A stretch of 64,000 nucleotides of DNA from contig JAEBUN010000038.1 of assembly GCA_023014365.1 (NCBI GenBank), positions 248,001 through 312,000 on the forward strand, given 5' to 3'. This DNA is from Lepiota brunneoincarnata (Eukaryota; Basidiomycota; Agaricomycetes; Agaricales; Agaricaceae). How positions within the stretch are numbered: the first letter of the stretch is position 1; the number at the start of each line of letters is the position of its first letter. Below are positions 43,219 through 54,620 of the stretch, piece by piece. The notes under the pieces were generated by a model, which did no database searches, was not told the DNA's origin, and worked only from the letters and a program-made list of their open reading frames with translations. The translations under genes were made by a program, and so were the position numbers.

Positions 43219-45404
43219 CTTATGGCTCATCACTTAGTTCTAATGAGTATATTATCTTTGATGTACTTGACACTGACATCTTTCTTCATGTGCAACAAGC
43301 AATAGGACTGAGCTAGTATAGCAATAATATATATTCATGCTATCCTACAACCACAGTTCCTGCCCCCTTAATGTCTCACTTTTGCTTCTCTCATTGTATT
43401 AGCTTTGAATTTACTTTCACTTTGCATGGCCAACTGTAGCTGTAGCTATTCTCTTCCAATGAAATTCTTTATTTCTTCCTTACAGTCATGTTCTGTGATG
43501 TCATGCATCTTCACATATATAGGAGAATTGTGAATCACCTCATCAGCTTGTCATGACCAAAGTTGCTGTTCCTTTTACCCCATCTTGATATTCAAAACAG
43601 TTCCAATCACTTGCAACACCCTCTGGAATGCCTATGACACAGCTTGACTGCTTTTGGGGTAGGTAGCTGGTCTACAGGAGACCCATCAACCCTGACCTTG
43701 ACCTCCCCCAGGATGAGTGTGATATGCTGTCAGAAAGCAACACTACTACCCTCAAAACAGTGTTTCATCATGGAATATCTATGAAAATGCAAAATACAAA
43801 GATATATAATGGTGGAAAGCAACATTCAAAAACAGAAAGGTTGAAGAAACATGCTGGGCCCACCATGCCAGTGATCCTATCCTCATTGAGACTGACATGC
43901 TCTATCAGGTGAGGCAACCTCCTAGGGTTGCTGTTATTGTAGCAATGTGGGAATGCAGGAGCAAGGATGCACTCCCAGGATGATCAGACTCCTGCAATAT
44001 GAGAGTGCAGGTTCACTGGTTCCTGTGGCCTACTGAACTTGCCTCAATTCATGCAAAACATGAGCATGTAGAGGTATAATGCTTCCAAGTGCAGGAATTC
44101 CCTATCAAACTCATCTTTTCCAGAATGAACTCTGCTATAGTCTTGAGTTGAATGAGATTATTTTTCCCAAGGTAGTTGTTACCCCTTGTTCTGTGATTGG
44201 GAAAGGTGCACTACATAGGAGGTCAATGTGGAAAGCAGAACAAAAACAGAAGGACCCTGCACACTGCAGTGATGACAGGGGCAGTAAGGGGGGGGGGGGG
44301 GGGGGAGGGGATCCTGATGAAGTTTCCTCTTGCAACTTGGCTGTTGATTCTTACTATGAGCTCTTCTATGGCTTCCATTGGGATGCACATTGGAGATCTG
44401 TGTCTTCCCTCCCAGTACCTAATGATGAGGATATATCATGGGGTAGTGGGATCTCATGGAATGTGGCAATATGGGAACTCCAGTGGGCAAAGAAACAGAA
44501 ATTAGGCAAGGATGACAGTGATGTGGAGTCAAAGGATGAATATAAGTTGCCTGAAGAAGAAGAGGAGGGAGAGGAGGATGAAATAGTGGATGTTGAAGAG
44601 GAGGAGGAAGGTCATGTTGAAGCTGGTGAAGAAAGCTTGGTTATGGAGCCTTGGACACCAAGTAAGAAATGGGTCTGTCACAAGACATCCCTACAAAAAC
44701 CAACTACAACTCTGCAAAAACAGATTAAGATGTTCACTCACCCTACACCACACTCCAAAGCTGCTGCTTGAAGGCTGTCAGCCTCACTGTCCAAGAAGAA
44801 ACAAAAGTTCACCATCCAGCCACATGTACTCCCTTCAGCAATGTTGGGATGGAGTCTGAATAAATTGCTGAAGGATCTGTGGTTATGGGTGATGCATATA
44901 CTACATGTTGGAAATTGACTGGATTCACTACCTTGTAGAGATTCCGAATTTGAGAATGTGTTGAGGTGCATGGGTGAGTTATCCAAAGAAGAAAGTGGGG
45001 GATGTGTTTGTGAGTGCACATTTTGGTTTTTTTCCTGCCAAGCTCTCAATGTTTTTTCAGATATTTCAGGTGTGCCTGGGATAGGCAAGACTGTGATGGT
45101 ACATTCTATTGTACAGTTTTTCCACCTCTTACACAGACTACTCCCCACACCAGGGACATCTTCCCACACCCTTCTTGCATACATAAAACTACTCTTCAAG
45201 CCATCCTGCAGCTTTGCAGTAGGCAGGAAGGTTAAGACAGTGTTAGAACTAAATCATTAAGTTATAATGCAGTAATAACTCCTGTCTGTTTGTTGTTATG
45301 CTATCATGCATGTTGTTACTATGTTACCACTGGTATTCTGGCAATCTAATGGAGTTATAATAATTTTCAGCATTATAACACTTTTTGGCTTTTTCTGACA
45401 AAGG
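43219..45404. other. Unclassified region between A2 and B3
   Basis: About 2.2 kb with no transposon ends or host-like splice structure that I can support. It includes an 18-G tract (44288-44305) and one open frame with an acidic tail (44079-44771). Confidence 0.5.
44079..44771 (+). CDS. Hypothetical 230-aa frame with acidic tract
   Basis: The frame crosses the G tract (a Gly run) and has an Asp/Glu-rich block around residues 160-200, then a short Lys/Thr-rich tail. It has no recognised domain. Because the frame depends on the length of an 18-G homopolymer, it is doubtful; the acidic second half could be a remnant of a larger gene. Confidence 0.2.
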   Translation: MLPSAGIPYQTHLFQNELCYSLELNEIIFPKVVVTPCSVIGKGALHRRSMWKAEQKQKDPAHCSDDRGSKGGGGGGGDPDEVSSCNLAVDSYYELFYGFHWDAHWRSVSSLPVPNDEDISWGSGISWNVAIWELQWAKKQKLGKDDSDVESKDEYKLPEEEEEGEEDEIVDVEEEEEGHVEAGEESLVMEPWTPSKKWVCHKTSLQKPTTTLQKQIKMFTHPTPHSKAAA

Positions 45405-46943
45405 TATTCCACTTTGTCAGAGTGGAACTTGCATTTGTTGGGGGGTGGGCATATACTGTAGACCATGTTGGCAGAGCTGCTTGAGGACCTCCTTGACTTG
45501 GTCATGATGGATACTATGATTGTTGGAGTATATCAGAATGTTGTCAAGATAGATAATAACACAAACATCAAGCAAGTCCTTGAATATATTGTTCATGAAC
45601 CACTGGAAGGTAGCTGGGGTATTGGTGAGGCCAAAAGGCATGACCATCCATTTGAAGGAGCCATAGCAGGTCTGAAAGGCAGTCTTCCATTTGTCTCCTT
45701 CAAGCAATGCAAACTAAATGGTAAGTGTGATGGAAGTCAATCTTGGTATATATGCAGGCTTTGCAAGGGGAGTCTAAAAGGTTGGAGATGGGCAGAAGAG
45801 GGTAGTGGTCCTTTTTGGTAATATGTTTGAGACCCTTAAAATCAACACATAAATGGAGGGAGCTATCCTTTTTCTTGATGAAGAGGACTGGGACTCTATG
45901 AGTAGAAGTGGAAGGGCAAATGAACCTAATAGATAAATGTTTGTCAATGAAATCACATAGAGCTCCAAGCTCTGATTGTAAAAGAGAGTAAATGGTACTG
46001 ACCAGAGGCTGACCACCATCCTCTAGGTTAATATGGAGGTTGTAAAGGTGGTGTGGAGCAAGTGTATCAGCATGTGATTTACTGAAGACATCAGCAAACT
46101 CACAGTGTTCCTTGGGGATGGATGAGAGATCAGCTGGGTCTTCAGAGACAGAAGAGGATGTGGCCAATGTGGAGGCAGCAGAGAGGTTAATTTGGAATTG
46201 TTGGGAGCCAGGGAGCTTAACAGTGCAGATAAAGGCAGGAGCATTTATCAGAGAGATATGCAGTTTTGCAATGGGGACAGAGTGGGATGAGGTCCTGGAC
46301 AGGGGTGGTGAATCTAGGTCAGAAGTGCCAGGGGTGGCTACAGGCAGGGCTGATGCAGGTGCAATGCAGGTAGAGATGAAAGCAGGATTCTCAAGTAGGG
46401 ATGGCTGGAAAGTAATACTGCCCAAAGCCCAGTCAATCAACAGATTGTAGTGGGTGAGCCAGTTGCATCCTAAGACCACAGAACAGAAAGAGTTGAGCTG
46501 AGTGACATAAGTGTCCAAAAGAATAGATTCAGCAGAGGGGAAAGATACAGGCAGTTGTGCAAGCTCCATAATGTAGGCATTTGAGGTCCCATCAAATAAC
46601 CAAAGTTCAATCACCAGGATGGATGAGATTGGAATACTATGAGAATGAATGAAAGATGAGTTCATGAAGCAGTGAGTAAAACCACTATCAACAAGAGCTT
46701 TGAAAGGAGAAAAAGAGGAAAAATCAGAACTAACTACATTGTCCATTGTAGAAAGTGGGTCCAAAGTGGAAAGAACAGGAGCAGAAGTAGGAGATACAAA
46801 AGTAACTAGGGGAGAAGTTAATGTAATATGAAAAGAGTTTGGGTTGGAAAGAGTGGATGCATTGAGATGGAAACTCTCTGGAGCACAGCAGAGTTCAATG
46901 TGATTCTCAGTCTGTGCAGAGACCTGAGGACTGCTGACTATTT
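45405..46943 (-). pseudogene. B3 pol remnant: protease and RT
   Basis: Retropepsin (ALVDSGFTHCFMNSSFI) and RT through the catalytic loop, which reads IYLDNILIYSNN, i.e. the second Asp of YLDD is Asn. Frames shift between the protease-RT part (46764-45700) and the RT palm (45707-45417). Truncated after the RT thumb start. Confidence 0.82.
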
Positions 46944-48329
46944 TTCCAAGCTTGGGAGAGCTGGCATATCTGTCTCAGGAAGCTGAGCCTTTTAGCCTTT
47001 AGCTTTGGCATCAGCAGATTTCTTCTTGTTGCAGTTGGCAGCCCTGTGATTGGGATCTGTGCAGACAAGGCAGAGGTTATTGTCAAAACATTGTTGATGT
47101 TCCTTGGGGGTTAATTTACTGTTCTTACTGAGTTTACTAGTAAGGTCAGATTTGGGTGGGGCCAATTTCTGACCAGTGAATGGGTTGGGTGGATTGCCCT
47201 TGAAGTTGCTATTGGGGGTGCTGCCTTTGTTGTTACTGTTGGTAGGCTTGGCAGCAGGTTGGGGGTTTGTTGAGGTGGAAAGGGATGGGTTGCCTCCAGA
47301 TTTCCTGGAGGCAGTTGGATCCAAAACAGCTTTGGCACAGGCCTTCTTGCATTGGCACTCCCAGTAGTGAGCATTGATCTTCATTTCAATGAAGGTGTTG
47401 GGCTTGCTGTTGGGCCAATTGGACAGGATGTCCTGGATATGGTTGGGGAGGCCTTTGTAGTAATGGTAACAGAATACCTCATCACCCCAGCAGAGTTGGC
47501 CAGCTAGACAGAGGAAGTTGATGTTGTAGATGGTGATCTTCTTGTTGTAGTGCATTTGGAGGGAGTTGAGCTGCTCAGCAGCTTTTCCAGCCAGATCCAT
47601 GGGACCAAAATTGGTCTGCAGTTCCAGGGTGAATTGATTCCAGTCCTCAATCCAGTCATGCATTATTCCATGGTTGTTGGCCTTGTTGAGGCTGATTTTG
47701 AAGTGTTGCTGGGCCACACCAGAAAGGTATGTCAATGTGAAGTTGACCTTGGTGGTGGTGGAGATAGCAAACTGAGCCAGGTTAGTATGGAAGTGGAGTC
47801 AGCATTGGAAGAGGAAGGGTTTGAGTTTGGTAGGGTCAGAACCTATAAAGATGTCAGGTTTGCAAGCTTTGGCACAGGGAGTTCAGAGAGACTATGGGAC
47901 TTGAGAGTTCCCATGGCTGTCTATTTGATTGGGTATGTATTCAAATACTTGGATCAGGAGTCTGTCATAGTTATCTCAGTTGTTACCAGATAGGATGTTG
48001 TTATTGTTATTGTCATTGTCTGATAGTTTGTTGTCATCTGGGGGCCTGTCCCCATTATCAGGATAGTCATCAGGATCACCAGAATCACTGGAGTCAGGAT
48101 TGGGACTGGGGCCCTCATTGGGACTGTCAGAAGTCTGGAATAACAAAGGTTGTATATCTTCAGAGAAATGGTTGTGAGTTGATGGTGCAACTGATTGTTG
48201 GTGAGAGCAAGAAGCCCTCAGGGAGTTAGGTTGCATTTCTTTGGAAGGAGATTGTTGAGTGAGACATTTACTATGGTGAACAGCTAGAGACATGAAGGTG
48301 CAGATATGGGTGACTGTTCAAGAAACCAT
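46938..48329 (-). pseudogene. B3 Gag, degenerate
   Basis: ATG at 48327-48329, followed at once by a TGA, then the Asp/Asn/Pro-rich region (48293-47976), the gag domain (47735 on: LSGVAQQHFKISL, NINFLCLAGQLCW) and the knuckle CLVCTDPNHRAANC. It ends at TAG 46938-46940 in the same GGAAAAATAG context as B1, so the gag-pol overlap is ancestral. Confidence 0.8.
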
Positions 48330-49039
48330 GGTTAGAGGGAATCAGAAGTGTGATGGACAGAAGGAGTTTGAGTCTGATAATACTGTTAGAGCCAGTGTGG
48401 ATTGGGACCAAAGTGGGGGGTTGAGTGGTATCCTTAATATAAGATAACTGGGGACAGAGCAAAGTCAGTATGTAGACTTCAGGGCTGAGGTGGAATACTT
48501 TGGGCAGGGGAGTGGACTTGCAGCCTCAGCTTATGTGCTGTACCTTCCTATTGTCCAAGTCTGTATTTCAGGAGGTCAGGGCTGAAGTGGAGTGAGGTGA
48601 AAGAGAGAGGAGGATATGGAACAGGGAGCTAGTCTGCTACTCAATTTGATTATCAGACTGAGGAGTACAAGCCAAGTATCTACAGTATATACTACTGGTT
48701 TTATGAATTATGACTTGTACTGACTACATGTGGAGCAAAGCAGAGACTGATATGGTTACAAACAGATTATGAATGGATTACAAATAAAATGGAAACTGGT
48801 ACAGATATGGAGACTGATAACATATTCTGACTACAGATGGGAAATGGAGAACTGGAAAGTAGAAACTCCAAGGGTCAGGTGACCATGGCATGTGTGGAGG
48901 TGGTCACATGATTGGGGCAATGGATTGCAGTTGGAGCAAGTTGGGGCTGAGTTGGAGGACATGTTATCAGAAGCTTTATCAGAAGGACGGTTATTTTTAA
49001 GCTACATTCCCATGTCACTATGAAACCATCAGTAGTGTA

Positions 49040-50285
49040 CAGTACAGTAACAAAAGTTTTGCAAAAACAACAAAGACAAATAATGCATTAATCATTAAAA
49101 ATATTCACTACACTACCACAACTGCATCTAAAATTATGTTAATATTTTGTATGGTGGCCCTTGGCCTCATAGACTGCCTGAGCACAATTGGGCATGCTCT
49201 TGACCAGGTCATTAATATAATTTATATCAATCATCCTCCACTCCTCCTGAATTGCCTCCCAAAGTTTGTCAAGGTTTTGGGAGATTTCTGCTTGGTCATT
49301 TATTCTGACTTTGAGGTATCTCCATACATGTTTGATGGGATTGAGGTCTGGTGACTGAGCTGGGTGTGGAAGCTTATTGATGAGATGGGATTTGCGGAAT
49401 TGTCGGGTGATCTTTGCCTGGTGGACTGGAGCTCCATCTTCCATCACCACTACCTGTCCCCTCTCCTCTGATAAATTCCCATAAAAATCCCATAATGGTC
49501 CACTAAGGATGAGGCTAATATAATCTGCAGCTGTCCTTGCACCCTTGGATATACGAACCAGTGGACCGAGTTTTCCATGTGCCATGCACCCCCATATCAT
49601 AAGACTCTGTCTTCCAGACTTGAAAGTAGGGGTTAAACACCTTTCTGTGTACCTCTCACCAGGTCTCCTCCATACCCAAACCACCTTTGAACTCTTTCCA
49701 ATCTCCACAGAAGCCTCATCTGTCCAAATCACATGTCTCCAGTCCTCCTCCATCCACCTCCGATATTCTCTTGCCCATACCATCCTGGCTTTGACATGGG
49801 AGGGCTTAAGAAATGGTTTCTTTGCAGAAATGTGTTGGCTAAGACCCAATTGATACCTAATGGCATGCCGGATAGTGTGGGGATGAGCAGGGGAGTCGAG
49901 AAAAGTGTTTATTGTGTGGGTGATCTTGTGGAGAGTTTGGTGTCTATTTCTCTCCAGCACAATTTTGATGTGTCGCATTGCCCTGTTATCCAATAAGGAA
50001 GGTCTCCCAGACCTGGGAGCATCCTCATGATGACCCTGCTCTTTGTGCCTATGGATAACCTGATAGACAGTGGAAATGTGGACTCCAAAGAAATTGGCAA
50101 TTTTGCAAGCAGGAATACCCTCCTGATGCCTTGCACGTATCAGGGAGCGTAGTTCAGGGACAGTATTCTTTTGTCCAGCTATTTTTGGCATGTAGGGTGG
50201 AGTTGTTGATCAGTGGGAATATTTTTTGTTTATTGTTAAATGAGGTCATGTGACAGATTTTTGCAAAACTTTTGCTACCCTACTG
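49040..50285 (-). mobile_element. Tc1-like element T4 with short TIRs
   Basis: 1246 bp, TA on both sides (49038-49039 and 50286-50287). Ends cagtacagtaacaaaagttt and, inverted, cagtagggtagcaaaagttt; inverted repeats of about 28 bp, the usual Tc1 layout and unlike T1-T3. Encodes one transposase on the minus strand. Confidence 0.92.
49139..50191 (-). CDS. T4 Tc1-like transposase, 350 aa, catalytic Glu replaced by Lys
   Basis: Fully open frame. Paired helix-turn-helix region in residues 10-115 with a GRP hinge (SGRPS near 61-65), then D158 (VIWTDEAS) and D252 (VVMEDGAPVH). The position expected to be Glu is K287 (SPDLNPIKHVW, 34 residues after D252). A single GAA to AAA change accounts for it. 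Lys cannot coordinate the catalytic metal, so the protein is probably unable to cut although otherwise complete and possibly still able to bind the ends. Confidence 0.92.
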   Translation of the reverse strand: MPKIAGQKNTVPELRSLIRARHQEGIPACKIANFFGVHISTVYQVIHRHKEQGHHEDAPRSGRPSLLDNRAMRHIKIVLERNRHQTLHKITHTINTFLDSPAHPHTIRHAIRYQLGLSQHISAKKPFLKPSHVKARMVWAREYRRWMEEDWRHVIWTDEASVEIGKSSKVVWVWRRPGERYTERCLTPTFKSGRQSLMIWGCMAHGKLGPLVRISKGARTAADYISLILSGPLWDFYGNLSEERGQVVVMEDGAPVHQAKITRQFRKSHLINKLPHPAQSPDLNPIKHVWRYLKVRINDQAEISQNLDKLWEAIQEEWRMIDINYINDLVKSMPNCAQAVYEAKGHHTKY

Positions 50286-50679
50286 TACATCAGAAGGACT
50301 ATTCTTAGTATACACCTCATGTTTCTTATCTCTGACTCATAGTTACTCTGGTCCGGACTATTATAGTAGGAGTACAGCCACACTTAGAAGTATATAAGGA
50401 TACAGTACAATACCTTGTATCCTTATCTTAGTGTTATACAGTTCTTGCCTCCTATAACTCTTTGCCTCTAAACTGGCTGGACTATAGTGCTTTGTTGTCT
50501 CCAAGTCACGCTTAGTAGGACAGGACCAAGTCTGTATAGACATCCTGTGTTGAACCCCATGCTACTCAAGAGCAAACCCCTAACCCAGGTAACAGGACAG
50601 AGGGTTGTTGTGTGGAGTATATGTGGAGTTGAGAAGCCAAAGTATAATGATTAGGCTCTGGGTTGGCATGGATATGACA

Positions 50680-52136
50680 GTGTGCTGAATCTTGGCACAT
50701 CTAGAATAGGTAGTATTCCTCAAAGGATCAGCCAATAGACTATTGACAATTATAGAACTTGGCTACACCTTGTGAAATATATACAAGGAGAGTAGTTACT
50801 CAGAGAAACAATGAAAGTGATACTATGTATTGACAATGTGTATCATTACATTCCAATAAAACATGTTTTACAGGCAGATAACCTTGGTGGACTTCAGGGA
50901 CTTCTAAATAGAAAAGAGCCACACCTGATTAATATCAAGTCAGAAAGGAACAGTCTCTCAACCTCTAGATAGAGATTTGGCTGAGGACAGTCATTCATGG
51001 TAAAGGGGAGATTACAGGGTATATTTTTTTGTAACTATGACTATGGGCAATACAAGCCTCATTTTGTGCTGGTAACTATCCTTGTTAGAACCTTAAGACT
51101 CTTGATAGCCTTACTATGAGTATTTGTTTTACTATAACAGAATCCCATGAAACTGTGACTTTGACCCTAGATTTGAACAAGGTTTCTTTAGGGTTCACTT
51201 AGGTGATTGATGAGATAATACATGGAGTCCAGGAGCCATAGGCACACAGACAAATACTTAAACAAAGAGATACAAACTTACAGAGTCTACTGGTATCCTG
51301 AAATGTTACTATGAGGGTCCAGAATGGAACTAAAAATAGATTGGGACTGGTTTTTGGAAATAATGGAGACTGGCATCCCATGATATGAAGCAGATGACCA
51401 TGACAAACTTGGGAATGCAGACACAGGGTAGTTATTCCACCAACAGGAGGACCAGCATCTATAAGTCTTTCAATTTCCCATAATTGAATATGTTTCTCTG
51501 TATTTTTGTATATTTCATATTATTTGTCACTTTGTACTATAAATTACCAGTGGGCTCAATGAAAAGGGCAGAGAACTCTTGACCTCAAATTCCTACCTAC
51601 CTTGTACAGTTTGGTGTGAATATAACAGGTTTTATAAAAGGTTTCTCTCAGATTAGACATTGAGTTGCTTCAGCTCTATTGAACTTGTGATCAAGTGGTT
51701 GTTACAGTAATAACTATGACTTAGGTGACACATTACAGTAACATTGATCCCTGGTCAGATTACAAGTCAGATATATATATATTGGGCTATGGTAGCCTTC
51801 AGAGATCAGCAGCAATCACAGTTATTGGATAGTTCATATATGGAATATGTAACTATTCAGCTCATCAGTGTTAGAATGTGTACAGTACACTTCTGCACTA
51901 ATTCTCTCCTATCATCTCCAGAGATAAGACACCAAAAACTTATTTGAGTCTTCTTTAATTAATTGAACCACCATGAATTTGTACAAAGGGTAGTTACACA
52001 CCTTGGGAGATTCATATGTACAACATTTGGGTTGGTACTTATGTAAGTGGTGGATGGCCTATCCATTTCTCCTTTTAACTACAAAACCCCTCTATTAATG
52101 ATTTAAAGCAAGCTGGGCAATAATGGTAGAAATGTT
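50680..52136. other. Unclassified AT-rich region
   Basis: About 1.45 kb between the B3 LTR and the copia remnant with no supported gene. It may be 5' portions of the copia element or older decayed repeats; no LTR matching 53251 was seen. Confidence 0.5.
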
Positions 52137-53219
52137 TGCATGAAATGCTATCTCAACTTGGCTTTGTTCATACAATTGCAATGATTGTCTCTACATCCTA
52201 TGGGATGGTGGGGGGATCATTCTCATAGTGTTGGTATACATGAATGACATGGCAGTAGCAGGTCTGAATTCTTGTAAGATCATTTTCTTCAAGGAAAATC
52301 TTGCTGATTGCTTTGACATCACAGACCTTGGTGAACTCTGGTACATTCTGGGCATTCAAATCACTCAAGACTGGTTAAATCACCATATTTATCTCAACCA
52401 GGTTGCTTACATCCACCAAATCCTCAAACACTTTAATATGCACAACTCACATCCAGTCACCACTCCCCTCATTGTCAATCACAATTTGTCAAATTCTGGT
52501 TGCCTGCAATATGTCAAGCTTATGAGAAATATGCTTGAAGGATTCATTACCTCTCACTCATTGGCTCTCTTCTTTTTGCCATGCAAACACAGCCTGATAT
52601 TCATTTTTTGGTCAGATTTGTTGCTCAATTCATGAACAACCCCAGAATTCCTCATCTGAGTGCTACTAAGCACATTTTTCAATATTTCAAAGGAATGGCT
52701 AACTATCAACTTGTTTTAGGATGCTGAAATAATGGAGAAATCAACTTGGTTGGCTGGAGCAATACCAGCTGGGCTCAGAATCCAGACACCAGGTGTTTGG
52801 TTAGTGGTTTTGTCTTTGAACTTGCTGGAAGTTCAGGTTCTTGGTCCTCCAAGAAACAAAGTATTGTTGCTATATCATCAATGGAAGCTGAGTACATACT
52901 GTAGCTTCATCTACAGGTACCAAAGAGGCAGTCTGGCTCCAAACATTGCTCAGAGAACTCAACTACCCCACAAGAAACAGTGACCATTATTCACACCAAT
53001 AATCAAGGATGTATTGTACTGTCTGGAAATCTAATTTCTCACTCTTGTGCCAAACATATTAGTATACATTTTCACTTCATCCATCAAGTTATCAAACATG
53101 GTAACATTAAACCTGAATACATGTCTACCAAAGACATATTAGCTGACATTTTCACCAAAGCTTTACCTCATGAAGCCTTCATCAAGTTCCAGGAGCATCT
53201 GGGAGTCATATGTACTTGA
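52137..53219 (+). pseudogene. Ty1/copia pol remnant: RT end and RNase H
   Basis: RT is represented by VLVYMNDMAVAG, with Asn in place of the first Asp of copia YVDD, and by DLGELWYILGIQITQD. RNase H follows in shifted frames (WSSKKQ-like and SSMEAEY near 52850-52900) and the conserved tail STKDILADIFTKALPHEAF near 53130-53190. Stops and frameshifts are present. Gag, integrase and most of RT are missing. Confidence 0.82.
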
Positions 53220-53250
53220 TGTCCCATCAAGTGGGAGTATCAAGGATTGA

Positions 53251-53525
53251 TGTTGGGACACCTTGTCCATGATGTTCTGCTTGTCATACAAGGAGTGTGT
53301 GAGGAGCACCTGAGTACAGTGGCTTCTCAGTTAAGGAGTAATAAGTTTTATCACTTTTTATATGTTTTTACTTTCTCCTAATTGTGTATTATAAGTACAT
53401 CATGTATGTTCACCTGGAGTCTGGGTTTCATCCCCTGGACTCCAGGTGTGTTCTAGTATTCTTACTTGCAGTGTAGCTTACTTAGGTTTCATCCCTTGGA
53501 CTCCAGACTCCAGTAATAAATCTTC
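53251..53525 (+). repeat. Putative copia 3' LTR
   Basis: Starts TGTTGGGACA just after a purine-rich tract (aagtgggagtatcaagg) downstream of the copia pol end. It contains an 11-bp perfect hairpin stem (53411-53421 with 53438-53448). The right boundary is uncertain because the T3 remnant abuts it. Confidence 0.5.
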
Positions 53526-53529
53526 ACTT

Positions 53530-54618
53530 GATCATCTACACTCTGCACAAATGTCTCATCAACAACTTCTCCTTCATCTCCAAAGTTTCAAAGCTATTCA
53601 CCATCCCATACTCCAAAATCTCACAGTACTGCTCTACAACTATGATACTCTCAACCTCCACTAGCATTCCTACTCCTTTCCACCCCATAGCCTGCCATAC
53701 CATAATGTTACCACCATTTTCATACTTAACAGTAGGAATAATAGTCTTGTCTGAGAGTGCTTCCCCCCTTATACATCTTCCCATATGACCCAAGCTTGTT
53801 GATTTTTGTTTCATCTGTCCATAATATCCATTTCCAATCTTCCACTGTCCAATCCTTGTGCTTGTGGGCAATTTGAAGCAAGCAGTTCAGTGGTGCTTCT
53901 TAAGAAGAGGATATTTGTTTTTAACAACAGACCAGAAATTGTTCTTCCTGAGCATATTTCAGATTGTTTGAAGTGTGACAGGAGTAGGGGGGATAAAGTG
54001 GATGAATTGGGTAGCTTGAATAGCATTGTCCAGCTTCCCAGCAGTGATTTAGTAAATTATTGATTGTTTATCCTAAGAAGACAGCATGGAGGGTTGTCCT
54101 CCTTTATTGTTTTCCTCACCTTGATCAACTTCTTTCATGATCTGTTCAATAATACTCTTGTCTAGACCAGTTTGGACTGAGTTTGTTGCAGGGAATGGCT
54201 ATTCTGAAGAAGAAAAATGACTTGAGAGTACTTGGTAGAAGATATAGCTTTTATAATGTAATGGTAAGAAGAAAAGATTGTTGAAGTGATTTCAATATGA
54301 TCATGTAATATAGAAGAGGTCACATAACAATCTTTGTTATCCCCACACTTTATTTGGTATTGATTTGGCCTGTCCAAAACCAGATGTTAGGAAAATGACA
54401 GAAGGTCAAAAAACTGTTGCAATGAGTTAATATTTTAAATGATTAATTGATCCATTACTTCTCAGACCAATCATGTAATTTAAATGGATTCAGGATCTCA
54501 ATATGCTATATTATCATTGGCTACTTTCCTATCTCAAGTATTTACATAATCAACCTGGCCCACTATTAGCTGATCTTTCCAAATGGTGAAAACATTGGGA
54601 CAGTTTTTTGACCCACTG
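53530..54618 (-). mobile_element. Tc1-like remnant T3, one end only
   Basis: The right terminal repeat (about 54384-54618) ends gacagttttttgacccactg, followed by TA (54619-54620). Its inner boundary carries the inverted motif ggtcaaaaaactgttgcaat, the same palindromic design as T1 and T2. The left end is missing beside the copia LTR. Confidence 0.75.
53536..54150 (-). pseudogene. T3 transposase fragment
   Basis: Minus-strand pieces in several frames match the Tc1 transposase: a basic DNA-binding segment, and VKYENGGNIMVWQAMGWKGV, the region after the first catalytic Asp. The second Asp and the Glu are not present. Several stops. Confidence 0.7.
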
Positions 54619-54620
54619 TA

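Larger units (their letters stand above)
48962..50594 (+). repeat. Solo C-family LTR (C4), split by T4
   Basis: TGTTATCAG...GGTAACA with 5-bp duplication GGACA (48957-48961 and 50595-50599). No internal C sequence is present, so it is a solo LTR left by LTR-LTR recombination. Without T4 it is about 385 bp. Confidence 0.9.
45405..50679 (-). mobile_element. Ty3/gypsy chromovirus B3, 3'-truncated
   Basis: Minus-strand copy of family B: 5' LTR at right (48384-50679, split by a solo C LTR), gag and pol down to the RT region, ending abruptly at about 45405; the rest of RT, RNase H, integrase and the 3' LTR are missing. It is the most CpG-depleted B copy, so probably the oldest. Confidence 0.88.
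48384..50679 (-). repeat. 5' LTR of B3, split by solo C LTR
   Basis: Minus-strand LTR running from TGTCATATCC (50679) to TCTAACA (48384), interrupted by 48962-50594. About 660 bp when the insert is ignored. Confidence 0.85.
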
